Of a stretch of 64,000 bases of DNA, positions 54,944 to 64,000 are shown one piece after another. Every line of letters starts with the position of its first letter. The first letter of the stretch is position 1. The notes beneath the pieces were generated by a model. It ran no database searches, was not told the DNA's origin, and worked only from the letters and a program-made list of their open reading frames with translations. The stretch lies in NCBI RefSeq assembly GCF_003019275.1, contig NZ_CP027848.1, positions 1,364,001 through 1,428,000 on the forward strand, read 5' to 3'. The DNA is from Staphylococcus muscae (GTDB taxonomy: Bacteria; Bacillota; Bacilli; Staphylococcales; Staphylococcaceae). A program made the translations under genes and the position numbers.

Positions 54944-56884
54944 TTATAAATTTCCCTCCCGACTTATTCTTTCGATACTTTCAATCATGGCTGTTTTATG
55001 ACCTTCCAACATATGCTGTCTGTCATCTTCATTCATAATCAGCTGACTTAACTGTCCTAATGCATTCAGATGGACTTGTGCATTACTCGTTGCCAATACA
55101 ATGACAACTTTTACAGGGTCAAAGCGTTCATGATCAAATGCCACACCTTCTTGAAAATGTACAATCGCCATACTGACTGGTACGCGTACATGTTCGAAAT
55201 GTGCGTGCACCAATGCAATGTGGGGACTGATTACCATATAAGGACCAAAGCGATCCAATTGCGCAAGTATCTCCTGTGCATATTGTTCATCAACATGTCC
55301 TGATGTAACGAGTACATCAACACTTTGATAAATGGCTGCTGTCCAATCTTCCGCATGTTGTGCTGTTACAATATGCTTAGGTGGTAAAACAGCTTTGAGC
55401 ACTGGCCCTGAAAGTTGATCATGTGCCACGGTTGCCTCTCGATACGCATTGATCATTTGGTTGATTTTTGCTCGATCATCTTTATTCAAGAATGGTGATA
55501 CATTGATTGCAGGAACTGAGAATGTATCAACTGGTACAGTCGAAATAATATAATCAATACTTTGTGACTGTAAAAAGCTTTCTGAAATATCATAGATTGA
55601 AAAAGCATCTAAAATTTCTAATTCTGGATAAATTCTCTTAATGCGACTTTTCAACAGTTGCGATGTCCCAACACCTGAACCGCAGAGTAAAACAACTTTA
55701 ATTCGAGATGCCTTTGTATTATCCACACGTTCCATAGAAGACGCAAAATGAAGTGCCAAATACGCCAATTCATCTTCACTAAATATGACATCGTATGTCT
55801 CTTCTAAAATTTGAACTTGTTGCTGAATCACTGCAACCAACTCTTGATAATCATGTAGAATCTCTTCTTTCAATGGGTTCGTGTGCGTCATACCAAAGCG
55901 CATACGATGCATCGCTGGTTGGAGGTGTGTCAACAAACTCGTGCACAACTTATGGTCTCGATCGAACGAAACGCCCATCTGCGCACTCACTTGTTGCACG
56001 AACTTTTGAATGACCTGTCCTAACGCATCGCCATCTGACGCCGCATCAAAATGTGTCCCTTTTGCACCTAGTAGATGCAACGTAATAAATGCTGCTTCTG
56101 TTTTCGGGAATGTCACGTTGAATAACGATTCGAGTTGTTGCGTAATAACAAGTGCGAGTTGGAATGCATCTGTACTTTGTAAACGTCTATATTCCGAATC
56201 AGGTATGTCAAAATGGAACTGATCACGTGCACGATGTATCGCAATGACAATATGAAAGATTAATCCGTCGATTGCTTCTTGTACGAGCTGTAATTGCTGA
56301 CTGCGCAATGACGATACGACAATCTGCCTGATTTGCTCCAATTCTTTTTGTGAGAAAGGGGCAATTCCTAACTGTGGGGTTGCATGAGTAAAGTACGCTT
56401 GTACCACTTTTGCATAAGCTTCTCTTAAAGCCTTTTCACTGCCCTCGATCACAAAACCTTTATTGCGAATATATTCTAACGTTAAACTGTAATCCGACAA
56501 TTCACTTTGTACACTCTTCAAATCTTCAACAACCGTACGTCTTGATACGTGTAGCATTTCAGCTAGCGTATTAGAGCTCACAGGTTGTACAGATTCAAAA
56601 AGCTTTAAGAGAATGTAGTCTCTACGTTCTTCTTTGGAATAATGAACGAGCAAAGCATCATTCTCTGAACTTTGAACAGCTGCTTGATCATTGATTTTGA
56701 TTCCTAAACTTTTATTGCGCATCACTTCCAAATGGTACTCTTCCTGATATGTTTCGATATACGTTAGATCATATTGAATCGTACGTTCTGACACACGGAA
56801 TTTGTTGGCAAGTTCTGCGATCGTCACGAATGCATGACGTGATGAAAGATAAGCTACAATTTGTCTTTGACGATTACTCAACAA
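54944..56884 (-). CDS. BglG/LicR-type PRD transcriptional regulator with EIIB- and EIIA-like domains
   Basis: A 646-aa activator, probably controlling the PTS genes it precedes. Two N-terminal HTH domains (VTIAELANKFRVSERTIQYDL; SNTLAEMLHVSRRTVVEDL), PRD1 and PRD2 (about residues 180-400, with His-containing HIVIAIHRA and YLALHFASSME), an EIIB-like domain VVLLCGSGVGTSQLLKSRIK (about residue 410) and an EIIA-like C terminus with phospho-His near VHAHFEHVRV. TTG start 8 nt after AAGGAGGT. PTS phosphorylation of the PRDs should set its activity. A cre-like site sits in its promoter. Confidence 0.92.
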   Translation of the reverse strand: MLSNRQRQIVAYLSSRHAFVTIAELANKFRVSERTIQYDLTYIETYQEEYHLEVMRNKSLGIKINDQAAVQSSENDALLVHYSKEERRDYILLKLFESVQPVSSNTLAEMLHVSRRTVVEDLKSVQSELSDYSLTLEYIRNKGFVIEGSEKALREAYAKVVQAYFTHATPQLGIAPFSQKELEQIRQIVVSSLRSQQLQLVQEAIDGLIFHIVIAIHRARDQFHFDIPDSEYRRLQSTDAFQLALVITQQLESLFNVTFPKTEAAFITLHLLGAKGTHFDAASDGDALGQVIQKFVQQVSAQMGVSFDRDHKLCTSLLTHLQPAMHRMRFGMTHTNPLKEEILHDYQELVAVIQQQVQILEETYDVIFSEDELAYLALHFASSMERVDNTKASRIKVVLLCGSGVGTSQLLKSRIKRIYPELEILDAFSIYDISESFLQSQSIDYIISTVPVDTFSVPAINVSPFLNKDDRAKINQMINAYREATVAHDQLSGPVLKAVLPPKHIVTAQHAEDWTAAIYQSVDVLVTSGHVDEQYAQEILAQLDRFGPYMVISPHIALVHAHFEHVRVPVSMAIVHFQEGVAFDHERFDPVKVVIVLATSNAQVHLNALGQLSQLIMNEDDRQHMLEGHKTAMIESIERISREGNL

Positions 56885-56907
56885 ATGTATTACCTCCTTA
56901 TAACTAT

Positions 56908-56921
56908 TGTAAGCGTTTCCT
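56908..56921 (-). promoter_or_regulatory. Catabolite-responsive element (cre) at the PTS operon promoter
   Basis: TGTAAGCGTTTCCT fits TGWAANCGNTNWCA at 12 of 14 positions. It lies 24-37 nt before the regulator's start, where CcpA binding would block expression. Confidence 0.65.
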
Positions 56922-57052
56922 GATGTTTATGGATGTGCAATCTATTTCGTCTAACAATCCGAATCATTTCACATCTGTCAGAATTCAATAACAATACATA
57001 GCTTACACACTGTTTCTTAAAAAGAGATGTCAAACTATAAAAAAACAAAAAA

Positions 57053-57079
57053 TTGACAAATATCATGATATGTTTGTAT
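57053..57079 (+). promoter_or_regulatory. Possible promoter with palindrome in the spacer, AraC-type gene
   Basis: TTGACA at 57053-57058 is followed by the perfect 12-bp palindrome ATATCATGATAT (57060-57071) and TATCAC. The -10 is poor. The 332-nt intergenic space between the divergent regulators otherwise holds only the cre site. Confidence 0.45.
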
Positions 57080-57216
57080 CACATACGGTAACAATTCTGT
57101 TATGACCACTTCATGTATCCTTTTCTTATTGGAGCGTTTTTCTCGGACAACTGCTAAAATAGAAAGTGTTAATAGAGTTAATGAACACAGAGAACTATTA
57201 TGATGAGGGGTGACTT

Positions 57217-59490
57217 ATGAAAAATTTCTATACCATTGAACTCAATCATCAGAGTAACGAACAAATGAAAGTTAACGAAGGATTAAAGATTTTTTTAGTA
57301 CTAAGAGGGACGGTACAAATATTTAAACACCAGCAAACACAATCCTATCAAGCTGGAGAATTATTTTTGATTAATCATCACGAAACTTATCGTTGTTCAG
57401 CCAGTGAAGAGACACTTTACATCGCAATTCAGTTACACGCTCACTACTTGCAGCAGTATATCCCTGATATCTCCCATAAATATTTCGTTCTAAAGAAAGA
57501 GACATTGCAAGAAGTCATTTACGAACAAATGATCAATGCAGTTGCCGATATCGGTATTGTGCACATTCGACAAGGGACATTTCATCGACTATATATCGAA
57601 CAAAAACTCATGGACTTAATGTTTATTTTAGGACGCTACTTATCAACTGAACAATCGCTTCCTCACCAAGAAAAGACACAAGATCAACGGCTTGAAGTCG
57701 TACGTACGTATATCGAAACACATTATGCAGAACCAATTACGTTGACAGCTGTTGCTGACATTGTCGGCTTAAGTCCCACGTATTTGTCAAAGTTATTCAC
57801 AAGACAAATGGGCACTGGTTTTAATCATTATGTGAACCATATCCGTTTGGAACACTGTAAGACTGACTTGATCAATACAAACGATCCAATCACTCATATT
57901 GCTTATAAACACGGTTTTACGAGTTCTAATATGCTCTTGAAATATTTCAAACAAGACACGCAACTAACACCTACTGAATATCGGCATCGTTACCAGCAAG
58001 GCACCCTTCAACAAACAACTCAAACGCATCAAAAGATTTCACATCAAACGTACTTGTACTACTTATCACAATTTATCAATTCAAATATAGGCACTGTCAT
58101 GCAATCACCTGATGCGCAAAAAGTACTTAATATAACCTTCGATGAACAGGACACACAACTTTCTCATTACAATCACGTTATACAAATCGGCAACTTAGAT
58201 ACGTTACTCGTCCAAAGATTTAGGAAACAGCTCGTAGAAATCAAAAATGTACTCGGATTATGTCATGTTCTCACTAAAGACCCGATACAAACACATCGAC
58301 TCATTAGCGAAAACATCGAAAGTGATGAAACCATACCGAATATACATCCTTATATGAAAATCGATGAATGTCTTAATTTTTTATTACAGCATGATATCGG
58401 ATTGGGGATGGAAATTCATCCACCACAGTCTCAAGTGAATTTGAAACAATATGTTGCGAAGCTCACGTATTTATTGGAGCATATGTACAACATTGTTCCA
58501 GATACCAAACAGCTTCGGCTCATCGTTTATCTTGACTGTCTCAATCCAACAATATTTGAAAAAATGACATCACTTTTCAAATATTACTTTGCGAATACGA
58601 CCATTGTATTAAACGTCAATATCAATCACCCAGAAGAAGCAAACCTTGCAACATCACTTTTAACGCAAATTGATGCAATTGCTTTTTATGCAAATCAAAA
58701 TGACATTATTGATTTTACATCGATAGAACAAAATCAATACGATCAAGCTAAAAAACATATCACTTTACAACTTAAAAAACTGATTGATTGGCTTACATTA
58801 AATAATGAGACGCTACTTCCTTTTACGCTACTGAATTGGAATACACTAACAGGCGATACAAACTTAACGAATGGGGAATACTTTAGAGCAGGTATTATTT
58901 TTGAACAGTTGATTGAGATGAATCAACACATCGATACAATTGGTTACTGGTTGAACTATGAAATCCATCAACAATACAATCATACAGGTGCTGCAACACA
59001 GCTGAGTGGTATTGATTTATATCATCAGTTTGATGGGAAGCGTCCGGCTTTCTTCGCAAGTATGTTCTTTAAAAAATTATTCACGCACACGTTATATCGC
59101 AATGACCACTGTATCGTGTTAGGTAGTCCACATCATTTTCAAGTTGTCATTTGGGATGCGGAACATTACAACCCGTACTTCACATTAGATACGCATTCAA
59201 GTATTCATAGTCATAAAGAATACCAGCTCAACATGGATGACGTCATTTCAGGAAAATATAAAATTAAGCATCACATTCTTGATAAAAATCACGGTGCATT
59301 ATATAAAGTGTGGCAACAGTATAATACTCAGTACGGAATGGATGAGGAGACCATTTCTTATGTAAATCGGATATCTTATCCTAAACTAGAAATTAGTGAA
59401 GTAAAAGTCCAACAAGGTCTCACTTATCACCTTAAATTACTAACAAATGCCCTACATGTGATCGAATTCAAGAAATATATTGATTCATAA
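57217..59490 (+). CDS. Large AraC/XylS-family regulator (Rsp/Rbf-like)
   Basis: A 757-aa regulator. N-terminal cupin-like sensor (about residues 15-90, VLRGTVQIFKHQQTQSYQAGELFLINHHETY). The AraC DNA-binding domain with two HTHs covers about 160-265 (LTAVADIVGLSPTYLSKLFTRQMGTGFNHYVN; ITHIAYKHGFTSSNMLLKYFKQDTQLTPTEYRHRY). Then comes an unusually long ~490-residue C-terminal part that recalls the glycosidase-like tail of staphylococcal Rsp and Rbf (about 700 aa). ATG after AGGGGTGACTT. Rsp and Rbf control surface proteins and biofilm; the target here is unknown. It is divergent from the PTS operon and upstream of the MFS-amidohydrolase unit. Confidence 0.88.
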   Translation: MKNFYTIELNHQSNEQMKVNEGLKIFLVLRGTVQIFKHQQTQSYQAGELFLINHHETYRCSASEETLYIAIQLHAHYLQQYIPDISHKYFVLKKETLQEVIYEQMINAVADIGIVHIRQGTFHRLYIEQKLMDLMFILGRYLSTEQSLPHQEKTQDQRLEVVRTYIETHYAEPITLTAVADIVGLSPTYLSKLFTRQMGTGFNHYVNHIRLEHCKTDLINTNDPITHIAYKHGFTSSNMLLKYFKQDTQLTPTEYRHRYQQGTLQQTTQTHQKISHQTYLYYLSQFINSNIGTVMQSPDAQKVLNITFDEQDTQLSHYNHVIQIGNLDTLLVQRFRKQLVEIKNVLGLCHVLTKDPIQTHRLISENIESDETIPNIHPYMKIDECLNFLLQHDIGLGMEIHPPQSQVNLKQYVAKLTYLLEHMYNIVPDTKQLRLIVYLDCLNPTIFEKMTSLFKYYFANTTIVLNVNINHPEEANLATSLLTQIDAIAFYANQNDIIDFTSIEQNQYDQAKKHITLQLKKLIDWLTLNNETLLPFTLLNWNTLTGDTNLTNGEYFRAGIIFEQLIEMNQHIDTIGYWLNYEIHQQYNHTGAATQLSGIDLYHQFDGKRPAFFASMFFKKLFTHTLYRNDHCIVLGSPHHFQVVIWDAEHYNPYFTLDTHSSIHSHKEYQLNMDDVISGKYKIKHHILDKNHGALYKVWQQYNTQYGMDEETISYVNRISYPKLEISEVKVQQGLTYHLKLLTNALHVIEFKKYIDS

Positions 59491-59497
59491 TCGGATA

Positions 59498-59530
59498 AAG
59501 GACAAAAATGAATATCACTATTTTGTCTTT
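59498..59530 (+). terminator. Weak terminator-like hairpin after AraC gene
   Basis: AAAG.ACAAAA and TTTTGTCTTT arms of low GC content; downstream run of T is short. Partial read-through to the MFS gene is possible. Confidence 0.4.
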
Positions 59531-59672
59531 GCGAATTGTTCAGTTCCTCAGGTGATAAAACAGATAGTAAAATACCAAAAATACAATATTGAGAAATCAT
59601 TCACTCTCTTAAAATAAGTAGTGTAAAGAACAGATAAGTATCTAAAACTCGCACTACTTAGGAGGGGTCTAT

Positions 59673-61064
59673 ATGGTTCAACAAGAAAATACACAACCTT
59701 ATAAAGGGGATAATAAGTTAATACTCGGCATTGTGCTCGGTGTGATTACGTTTTGGTTATTTGCACAATCATTACTCAACGTCGTACCAACATTGCAAAA
59801 CACATTTGATAGTAATATCGGAACAATCAGTACTGCCGTGAGTATTACCGCACTCTTTTCAGGAATGTTTGTTGTTGGAGCAGGAAGTTTTGCAGACAAG
59901 TTTGGTCGTGTTAAAACAACCTATATCGGTTTATGGCTCAGTATTATCGGTTCACTGCTCATCATCTTAAGTAACTTACCTGCTTTGTTAATTTTAGGGC
60001 GTATCATACAAGGGTTATCTGCCGCAGCAATTATGCCATCTACATTAGCAATTATGAAAGCATATTACGAAGGTGAAGAACGCCAACGTGCACTCAGTTT
60101 CTGGTCTATCGGTTCATGGGGTGGTTCTGGACTTGCTTCATTATTTGGTGGCGTTGTCGCAACAAACTTTGGATGGCGCTGGATTTTCATTATTTCAATC
60201 ATCATTGCCATTGCTTCAATGTTATTGATTAAAGGCACACCTGAGACAAAATCAATCAGCAATACACAATCAAAATTTGATGTCCCTGGCCTGATTCTTC
60301 TTGTACTGATGATGTTAAGTATCAACATTATCATCACACAATCAAGTGCACTTGGGTTCACATCACCATTGATTTTAGGATTAATCGCCGTTTTCATCAT
60401 TGCAACAGTTACATTTATTAATTTTGAAAAACGTCATGAAAACCCATTAATCGATTTTAAACTTTTCCAATCCAAACCTTACACTGGCGCAACATTATCC
60501 AACTTTTTATTGAATAGCGTTGCAGGTGTTCTAATCGTCGCAAATACATTTGTTCAACAAGGTTTAGGCTTTAATGCTTATCAAGCTGGCTTACTTTCTA
60601 TCACATATTTAATAGCTGTCTTAGTCATGATTCGTATTGGCGAGAAAGTGCTACAAAAGGTAGGTGCTAAAAAGCCGATGTTACTCGGTACTTTCATCAA
60701 TATGATTGGTATCATATTGATCTCACTTACTTTTTTACCAAGTACAATTTATATTATCGTATGTATTATCGGCTACTTGTTGTACGGTTTAGGGCTCGGC
60801 TTTTATGCTACACCATCGACAGATATGGCCATATCCAACTCACCTGAAGACAAAGTAGGTGCCGCTTCAGGGATCTACAAAATGGCATCTTCATTAGGGG
60901 GTGCATTCGGCATTGCATTATCAGGTGCCTTGTACGGTGCAGTAGCCCATGCAACTAACGTTCAAACTGGCGCAATGGTCGGTTTAGGTCTCAACATTGT
61001 GATGGCACTATTATCATTCATCATTATCGTAATTACTGTACCTTCATTCAAAAAAGAAGCCTAA
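59673..61064 (+). CDS. MFS transporter, DHA2-type (copy 1)
   Basis: A 463-aa membrane protein with 12-14 spans. Motif A GSFADKFGRVK (about residue 72), motif C-like WSIGSWGGSGLASLFGG, and VGAASGIYKMASSLGGAFGIALSGA near the C terminus, as in drug:H+ antiporters of the QacA/EmrB group. AGGAGGGG before ATG. Followed 14 nt later by an M20 amidohydrolase, so the pair probably acts on the same compound. A close paralogue of equal length stands on the other side of that gene. Confidence 0.9.
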   Translation: MVQQENTQPYKGDNKLILGIVLGVITFWLFAQSLLNVVPTLQNTFDSNIGTISTAVSITALFSGMFVVGAGSFADKFGRVKTTYIGLWLSIIGSLLIILSNLPALLILGRIIQGLSAAAIMPSTLAIMKAYYEGEERQRALSFWSIGSWGGSGLASLFGGVVATNFGWRWIFIISIIIAIASMLLIKGTPETKSISNTQSKFDVPGLILLVLMMLSINIIITQSSALGFTSPLILGLIAVFIIATVTFINFEKRHENPLIDFKLFQSKPYTGATLSNFLLNSVAGVLIVANTFVQQGLGFNAYQAGLLSITYLIAVLVMIRIGEKVLQKVGAKKPMLLGTFINMIGIILISLTFLPSTIYIIVCIIGYLLYGLGLGFYATPSTDMAISNSPEDKVGAASGIYKMASSLGGAFGIALSGALYGAVAHATNVQTGAMVGLGLNIVMALLSFIIIVITVPSFKKEA

Positions 61065-61078
61065 AAGGAGGATTCATT

Positions 61079-62254
61079 ATGATACAAACACTCATTCACA
61101 CACTCAAAGAGAAAGAATCTCGCATGATTGACATTCGCCGTCATTTACATCAATATCCTGAATTGTCATTTCATGAAAAAGAAACACCAAAATATATTGC
61201 AGATTTTTACCGAGACAAAGATTGTACGGTCGAAACAAATATCGGTCCTAATGGCTTGAAAGTCACAATCGATAGCGGTAAACCCGGGAAAACAATTGCC
61301 ATTCGTGCAGACTTCGACGCCTTACCAATTCAAGAAGCAACAGGGTTACCATTCGCTTCTAAACATGAAGGCGTGATGCACGCATGCGGTCATGATGCAC
61401 ACACTGCTTACATGCTCATCCTCGCAGAGACATTGATCGAGATGAAAGAACAATTCAACGGAAAAGTCATCGTCATTCACCAACCCGCAGAAGAAGTGCC
61501 ACCGGGCGGAGCACAAGCAATGATTAAAGACGGCGTCCTAGATGGCGTCGATCATGTCTTAGGTGTACATGTCATGAGTCATATGCCTGTTGGTAACATC
61601 TATTATCGTGAAGGCAATGTTCAAACAGGTAGAGATTTCTTCAACTTAAAAATACAAGGAAAAGGCGGTCACGGTTCATCACCGCATACTGCCAATGATA
61701 GTATTGTGGCAGGGTCATACTTTGTTACTGCCCTTCAAACTGTTGTTTCAAGACGTCTCAACCCATTCGAGACCGGCGTTGTCACAATTGGTTCTTTCGA
61801 CGGTAAAGGTCAATTCAATATTATTCAAGACAGCGTTGAAATCGCAGGTGATGTACGTGCATTAACTGATACGACAAAGCAGACGATTAAAAAGGAAATC
61901 AAACGTCTCTCTGACGGTCTTGAAGCGATGTATGGCGTTACTTGCGACCTAGACTACCACGATGACTACCCGGCACTTTATAACGATCCAGCATTCACAC
62001 AATTTGTTGTGTCATCCATTGAAGAAGCTGAAACAGATGCCATTCAAGGTATTGAACGTTGCGAACCACAGCCTCCATCTGAAGACTTTGCTTATTACGC
62101 CAAAGCCTTACCAAGTACCTTCATCTATGCGGGAGCTGCACCTGAAGATGGTGAACATTACCCACATCACCATCCAAAGTTTGATATTAGCGAGAAATCA
62201 TTACGTGTCGCAGCTGAAGCAGTCGGTATTACAGTATTAAACTATTTGACATAA
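61079..62254 (+). CDS. M20 family amidohydrolase (amino-acid amidase / hippurate-hydrolase-like)
   Basis: A 391-aa zinc peptidase of subfamily M20D. Metal ligands and catalytic residues: HACGHDAHTAY, the Glu pair in HQPAEEVPPGG, PPSEDFAYYAK and HHHPKFDI, with the dimerisation domain between (QGKGGHGSSPHTANDSIVAG). AAAGGAGG before ATG. It hydrolyses an N-acyl or amide bond of an amino acid. The co-transcribed MFS exporter/importer suggests uptake or removal of its substrate or product. Exact substrate unknown. Confidence 0.93.
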   Translation: MIQTLIHTLKEKESRMIDIRRHLHQYPELSFHEKETPKYIADFYRDKDCTVETNIGPNGLKVTIDSGKPGKTIAIRADFDALPIQEATGLPFASKHEGVMHACGHDAHTAYMLILAETLIEMKEQFNGKVIVIHQPAEEVPPGGAQAMIKDGVLDGVDHVLGVHVMSHMPVGNIYYREGNVQTGRDFFNLKIQGKGGHGSSPHTANDSIVAGSYFVTALQTVVSRRLNPFETGVVTIGSFDGKGQFNIIQDSVEIAGDVRALTDTTKQTIKKEIKRLSDGLEAMYGVTCDLDYHDDYPALYNDPAFTQFVVSSIEEAETDAIQGIERCEPQPPSEDFAYYAKALPSTFIYAGAAPEDGEHYPHHHPKFDISEKSLRVAAEAVGITVLNYLT

Positions 62255-62257
62255 AAG

Positions 62258-62288
62258 TACCCCCTATTTCTTAAATAGGGGGCTTTCT
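62258..62288. terminator. Bidirectional terminator, amidohydrolase / MFS copy 2
   Basis: CCCCCTATTT and AAATAGGGGG, perfect 10 bp with a 3-nt loop. Confidence 0.93.
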
Positions 62289-62289
62289 C

Positions 62290-63681
62290 TTACATATGTG
62301 ATTGTGTTTTAGGTACTGTAACAAAGATAATGATGAACGCAAGCAGTGCCAAAAATACATTTAGGCCAAGCCCTGCCATCGCACCAATATGAATATTTGT
62401 CGCATTGGTTACAACACCATAAACCGCACCTGATAGTGCAATACCAAATGCGCCACCTAACGAAGATGCCATTTTATAAATACCTGATGCCGCACCCGCC
62501 TTGTCTTGCGGTGAATTTGCAATAGCTGTATCTGTTGATGGCGTCGCATAGAAACCTAAACCAAAACCATAGAACAAATAACCGATCACACAAACAGCAA
62601 TATACATTTTGCTTGGTAGGAACGTCATTGAAATCATCAAAATTCCAAACATATTAAACATCGCACCAATCAACATGGGTTTTCTCGCACCAACACGCTG
62701 TAATACCATCTCACCCACACGAATCATCGCCAACACAGTAATCAGATAGGTAATTGATAAATAACCCGCTTGAGAACCGTTCAATCCGAGTCCTTGTTGA
62801 ACGAAAGTATTAGAGACGAGCAACGTCCCTGCCACACCATTTAATAAGAAGTTCGACAATGTCGCACCTGTATATGATGTTGATGTAAATAATTTAAAGT
62901 CAATTAATGGCGTATCTTTACGTTTTTCTACTTTGACAAAAAGGAATGTCGTCACAATAAACATTAAAATTAAACTTAAAATGATTGGTGACAAAAAGCC
63001 TAGCGTACCACTTTGTGTAATGACAATATTGATACTCAACATCATCAATACAAACAAGATAAGTCCTTGAACATCAAAGCGATAATCTGACTGATGCGTT
63101 GCTTTCGTTTCTGGTGTCCCTTTGATTAATACCATCGACGCAAGTGCCACCACAATTGAGATAATAAAAATCCAACGCCATCCGAAGTTCGTCGCAATAA
63201 CACCACCGAACAATGAAGCAACCCCTGAGCCACCCCATGAACCGATAGACCAGTAGCTCAATGCACGCTGACGATCTTTACCTTGATAATATGTCTTCAT
63301 AATCGCTAAAGTAGAAGGCATGATTGTAGCGGCAGAGAGTCCTTGAATCACACGACCTAAAATTAATAATGCCGGCACGTTGCTGACAATAATAATTAAC
63401 GATCCGATGACACTTAACCATAAGCCAACATATGTGATTTTAACGCGTCCAACCTTATCCGCTAAACTCCCCGCACCAACGACAAACATCCCCGAGAAGA
63501 GTGCGGTAATACTCACAGCAATGCTGATTGTGCCCAGATTACTATGATACGTATTCTGCAATGCAGGCACCACATTCAATAGCGACTGGGCAAATAGCCA
63601 GAATGTAATGACTCCGAGTACAATCCCTAATATTAACTTATTATCTCCTTGATACGTTTGCGTCTTGTCTTGTTGAACCAT
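62290..63681 (-). CDS. MFS transporter, DHA2-type (copy 2)
   Basis: A 463-aa transporter closely matching the one at 59673. Shared blocks include QGDNKLILGIVLGVITFWLF-like N terminus, SITALFSGMFVVGAGS, NFGWRWIFIIS and ASGIYKMASSLGGAFGIAL. Differences are spread evenly, as in diverged duplicates rather than a fresh copy. AGGAGGAAC before ATG. Convergent with the amidohydrolase. Substrate unknown; may differ from copy 1. Confidence 0.9.
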   Translation of the reverse strand: MVQQDKTQTYQGDNKLILGIVLGVITFWLFAQSLLNVVPALQNTYHSNLGTISIAVSITALFSGMFVVGAGSLADKVGRVKITYVGLWLSVIGSLIIIVSNVPALLILGRVIQGLSAATIMPSTLAIMKTYYQGKDRQRALSYWSIGSWGGSGVASLFGGVIATNFGWRWIFIISIVVALASMVLIKGTPETKATHQSDYRFDVQGLILFVLMMLSINIVITQSGTLGFLSPIILSLILMFIVTTFLFVKVEKRKDTPLIDFKLFTSTSYTGATLSNFLLNGVAGTLLVSNTFVQQGLGLNGSQAGYLSITYLITVLAMIRVGEMVLQRVGARKPMLIGAMFNMFGILMISMTFLPSKMYIAVCVIGYLFYGFGLGFYATPSTDTAIANSPQDKAGAASGIYKMASSLGGAFGIALSGAVYGVVTNATNIHIGAMAGLGLNVFLALLAFIIIFVTVPKTQSHM

Positions 63682-64000
63682 ACTTGTTCCTCCTAAGCTT
63701 TCAATAAGATATATGGTCGGTTGCCGATGTTCATAACTATTAAGATAGTGATAGGAATCAATCTAGTTTAGCTAGTTTCCCACCACAACAACTTATATAT
63801 CTTATGCGCTGCCCACATTAATTTTTAAAAATAGCAGTTGATAGAACAACAAGTATTACAATGCGATGAGTCTGCTATTTCTAAGCTTTGAAATACATGA
63901 TATATGCAACCTTATCACGTGTAAAGACACGTTATTTTGTTTCTATTGATCATGTGACTTCATACGTTAATAACACTTTAGCACATCTTTGAGAAGGATA
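63682..64000. other. Intergenic region at right edge
   Basis: No gene seen. AAATAGCAG (about 63832) and CTGCTATTT (about 63872) form a 9-bp inverted pair that could be a leader hairpin on the minus strand, and ACGTGT-AAAG-ACACGT at about 63919 a small hairpin. The final bases GAGAAGGATA resemble a ribosome-binding site, so a plus-strand gene may begin just past the window. Confidence 0.5.

Overview
The window is a chromosomal segment of a low-GC Firmicute that is almost certainly a Staphylococcus. The xpt-pbuX-guaB-guaA operon, the ahpC-ahpF / nfrA / tcyP neighbourhood, a Sle1-type LysM-CHAP amidase, an IsaB-like secreted antigen, mccAB and the nrdDG pair all look staphylococcal. GuaA and GuaB have the lengths and C-terminal ends I recall for S. 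aureus. Local gene content differs from S. aureus: ppdK is present, Sle1 has four LysM domains, thiO and bioB stand alone, panD is missing beside panBC, and there is a wall-anchored V8-like protease. This points to another, perhaps animal-associated, species. The species cannot be fixed from the sequence alone. I see no prophage, insertion sequence, CRISPR array or rRNA. One tRNA (Ser-TGA) is present.

Layout. 1-5,100: a zinc-binding lipoprotein cut by the left edge (Zur box), an S-box-controlled metY, and anaerobic ribonucleotide reductase nrdD-nrdG behind two NrdR boxes. 5,280-14,290: a protein of unknown function with a small membrane partner, tRNA-Ser, a yibE/yibF-type pair, a Mur-ligase-like protein with an extra C-terminal region, an IsaB-like antigen, a small protein, and the cell-wall amidase sle1 with a WalR-type box. 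14,600-19,940: mccA-mccB transsulfuration, a carboxylesterase, a sodium-dependent transporter. 20,000-27,130: ppdK with its regulatory protein (CcpN-like operators), a LysE exporter, panB-panC, panE. 27,170-32,340: DUF523, small membrane protein, cyclophilin-like protein, lipase-like hydrolase, LPXTG-anchored glutamyl-endopeptidase-like protease, and a NYN-domain protein with an unusual leader. 32,500-37,700: guaA, guaB, pbuX, xpt behind a guanine riboswitch. 37,825-46,820: SigB-driven stress protein, GNAT-like protein, HTH/coiled-coil protein, TPP-riboswitch thiO, cystine symporter tcyP, nfrA, a fumarylacetoacetase-fold hydratase, ahpC-ahpF. 46,860-52,770: DUF1002 protein, orphan MetQ-type lipoprotein, bioB with a BirA operator, metN-metI-metQ. 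52,840-64,000: an ascorbate-type PTS with a PRD regulator (cre site), a large AraC regulator, and two near-identical MFS transporters flanking an M20 amidohydrolase.

How the genes work together. Sulfur metabolism is the strongest theme. metY has a SAM riboswitch. tcyP and metNIQ each carry the same AAGTCGGAATTA element next to their promoter, which I read as CymR boxes. mccAB makes cysteine from homocysteine, and the orphan MetQ-type lipoprotein may feed the same methionine uptake. Purine salvage and GMP synthesis form one operon under a guanine riboswitch. Redox defence clusters at 42.6-46.8 kb. Vitamin genes (panBC/panE, thiO, bioB) are scattered and incomplete, suggesting partial loss of biosynthetic pathways.
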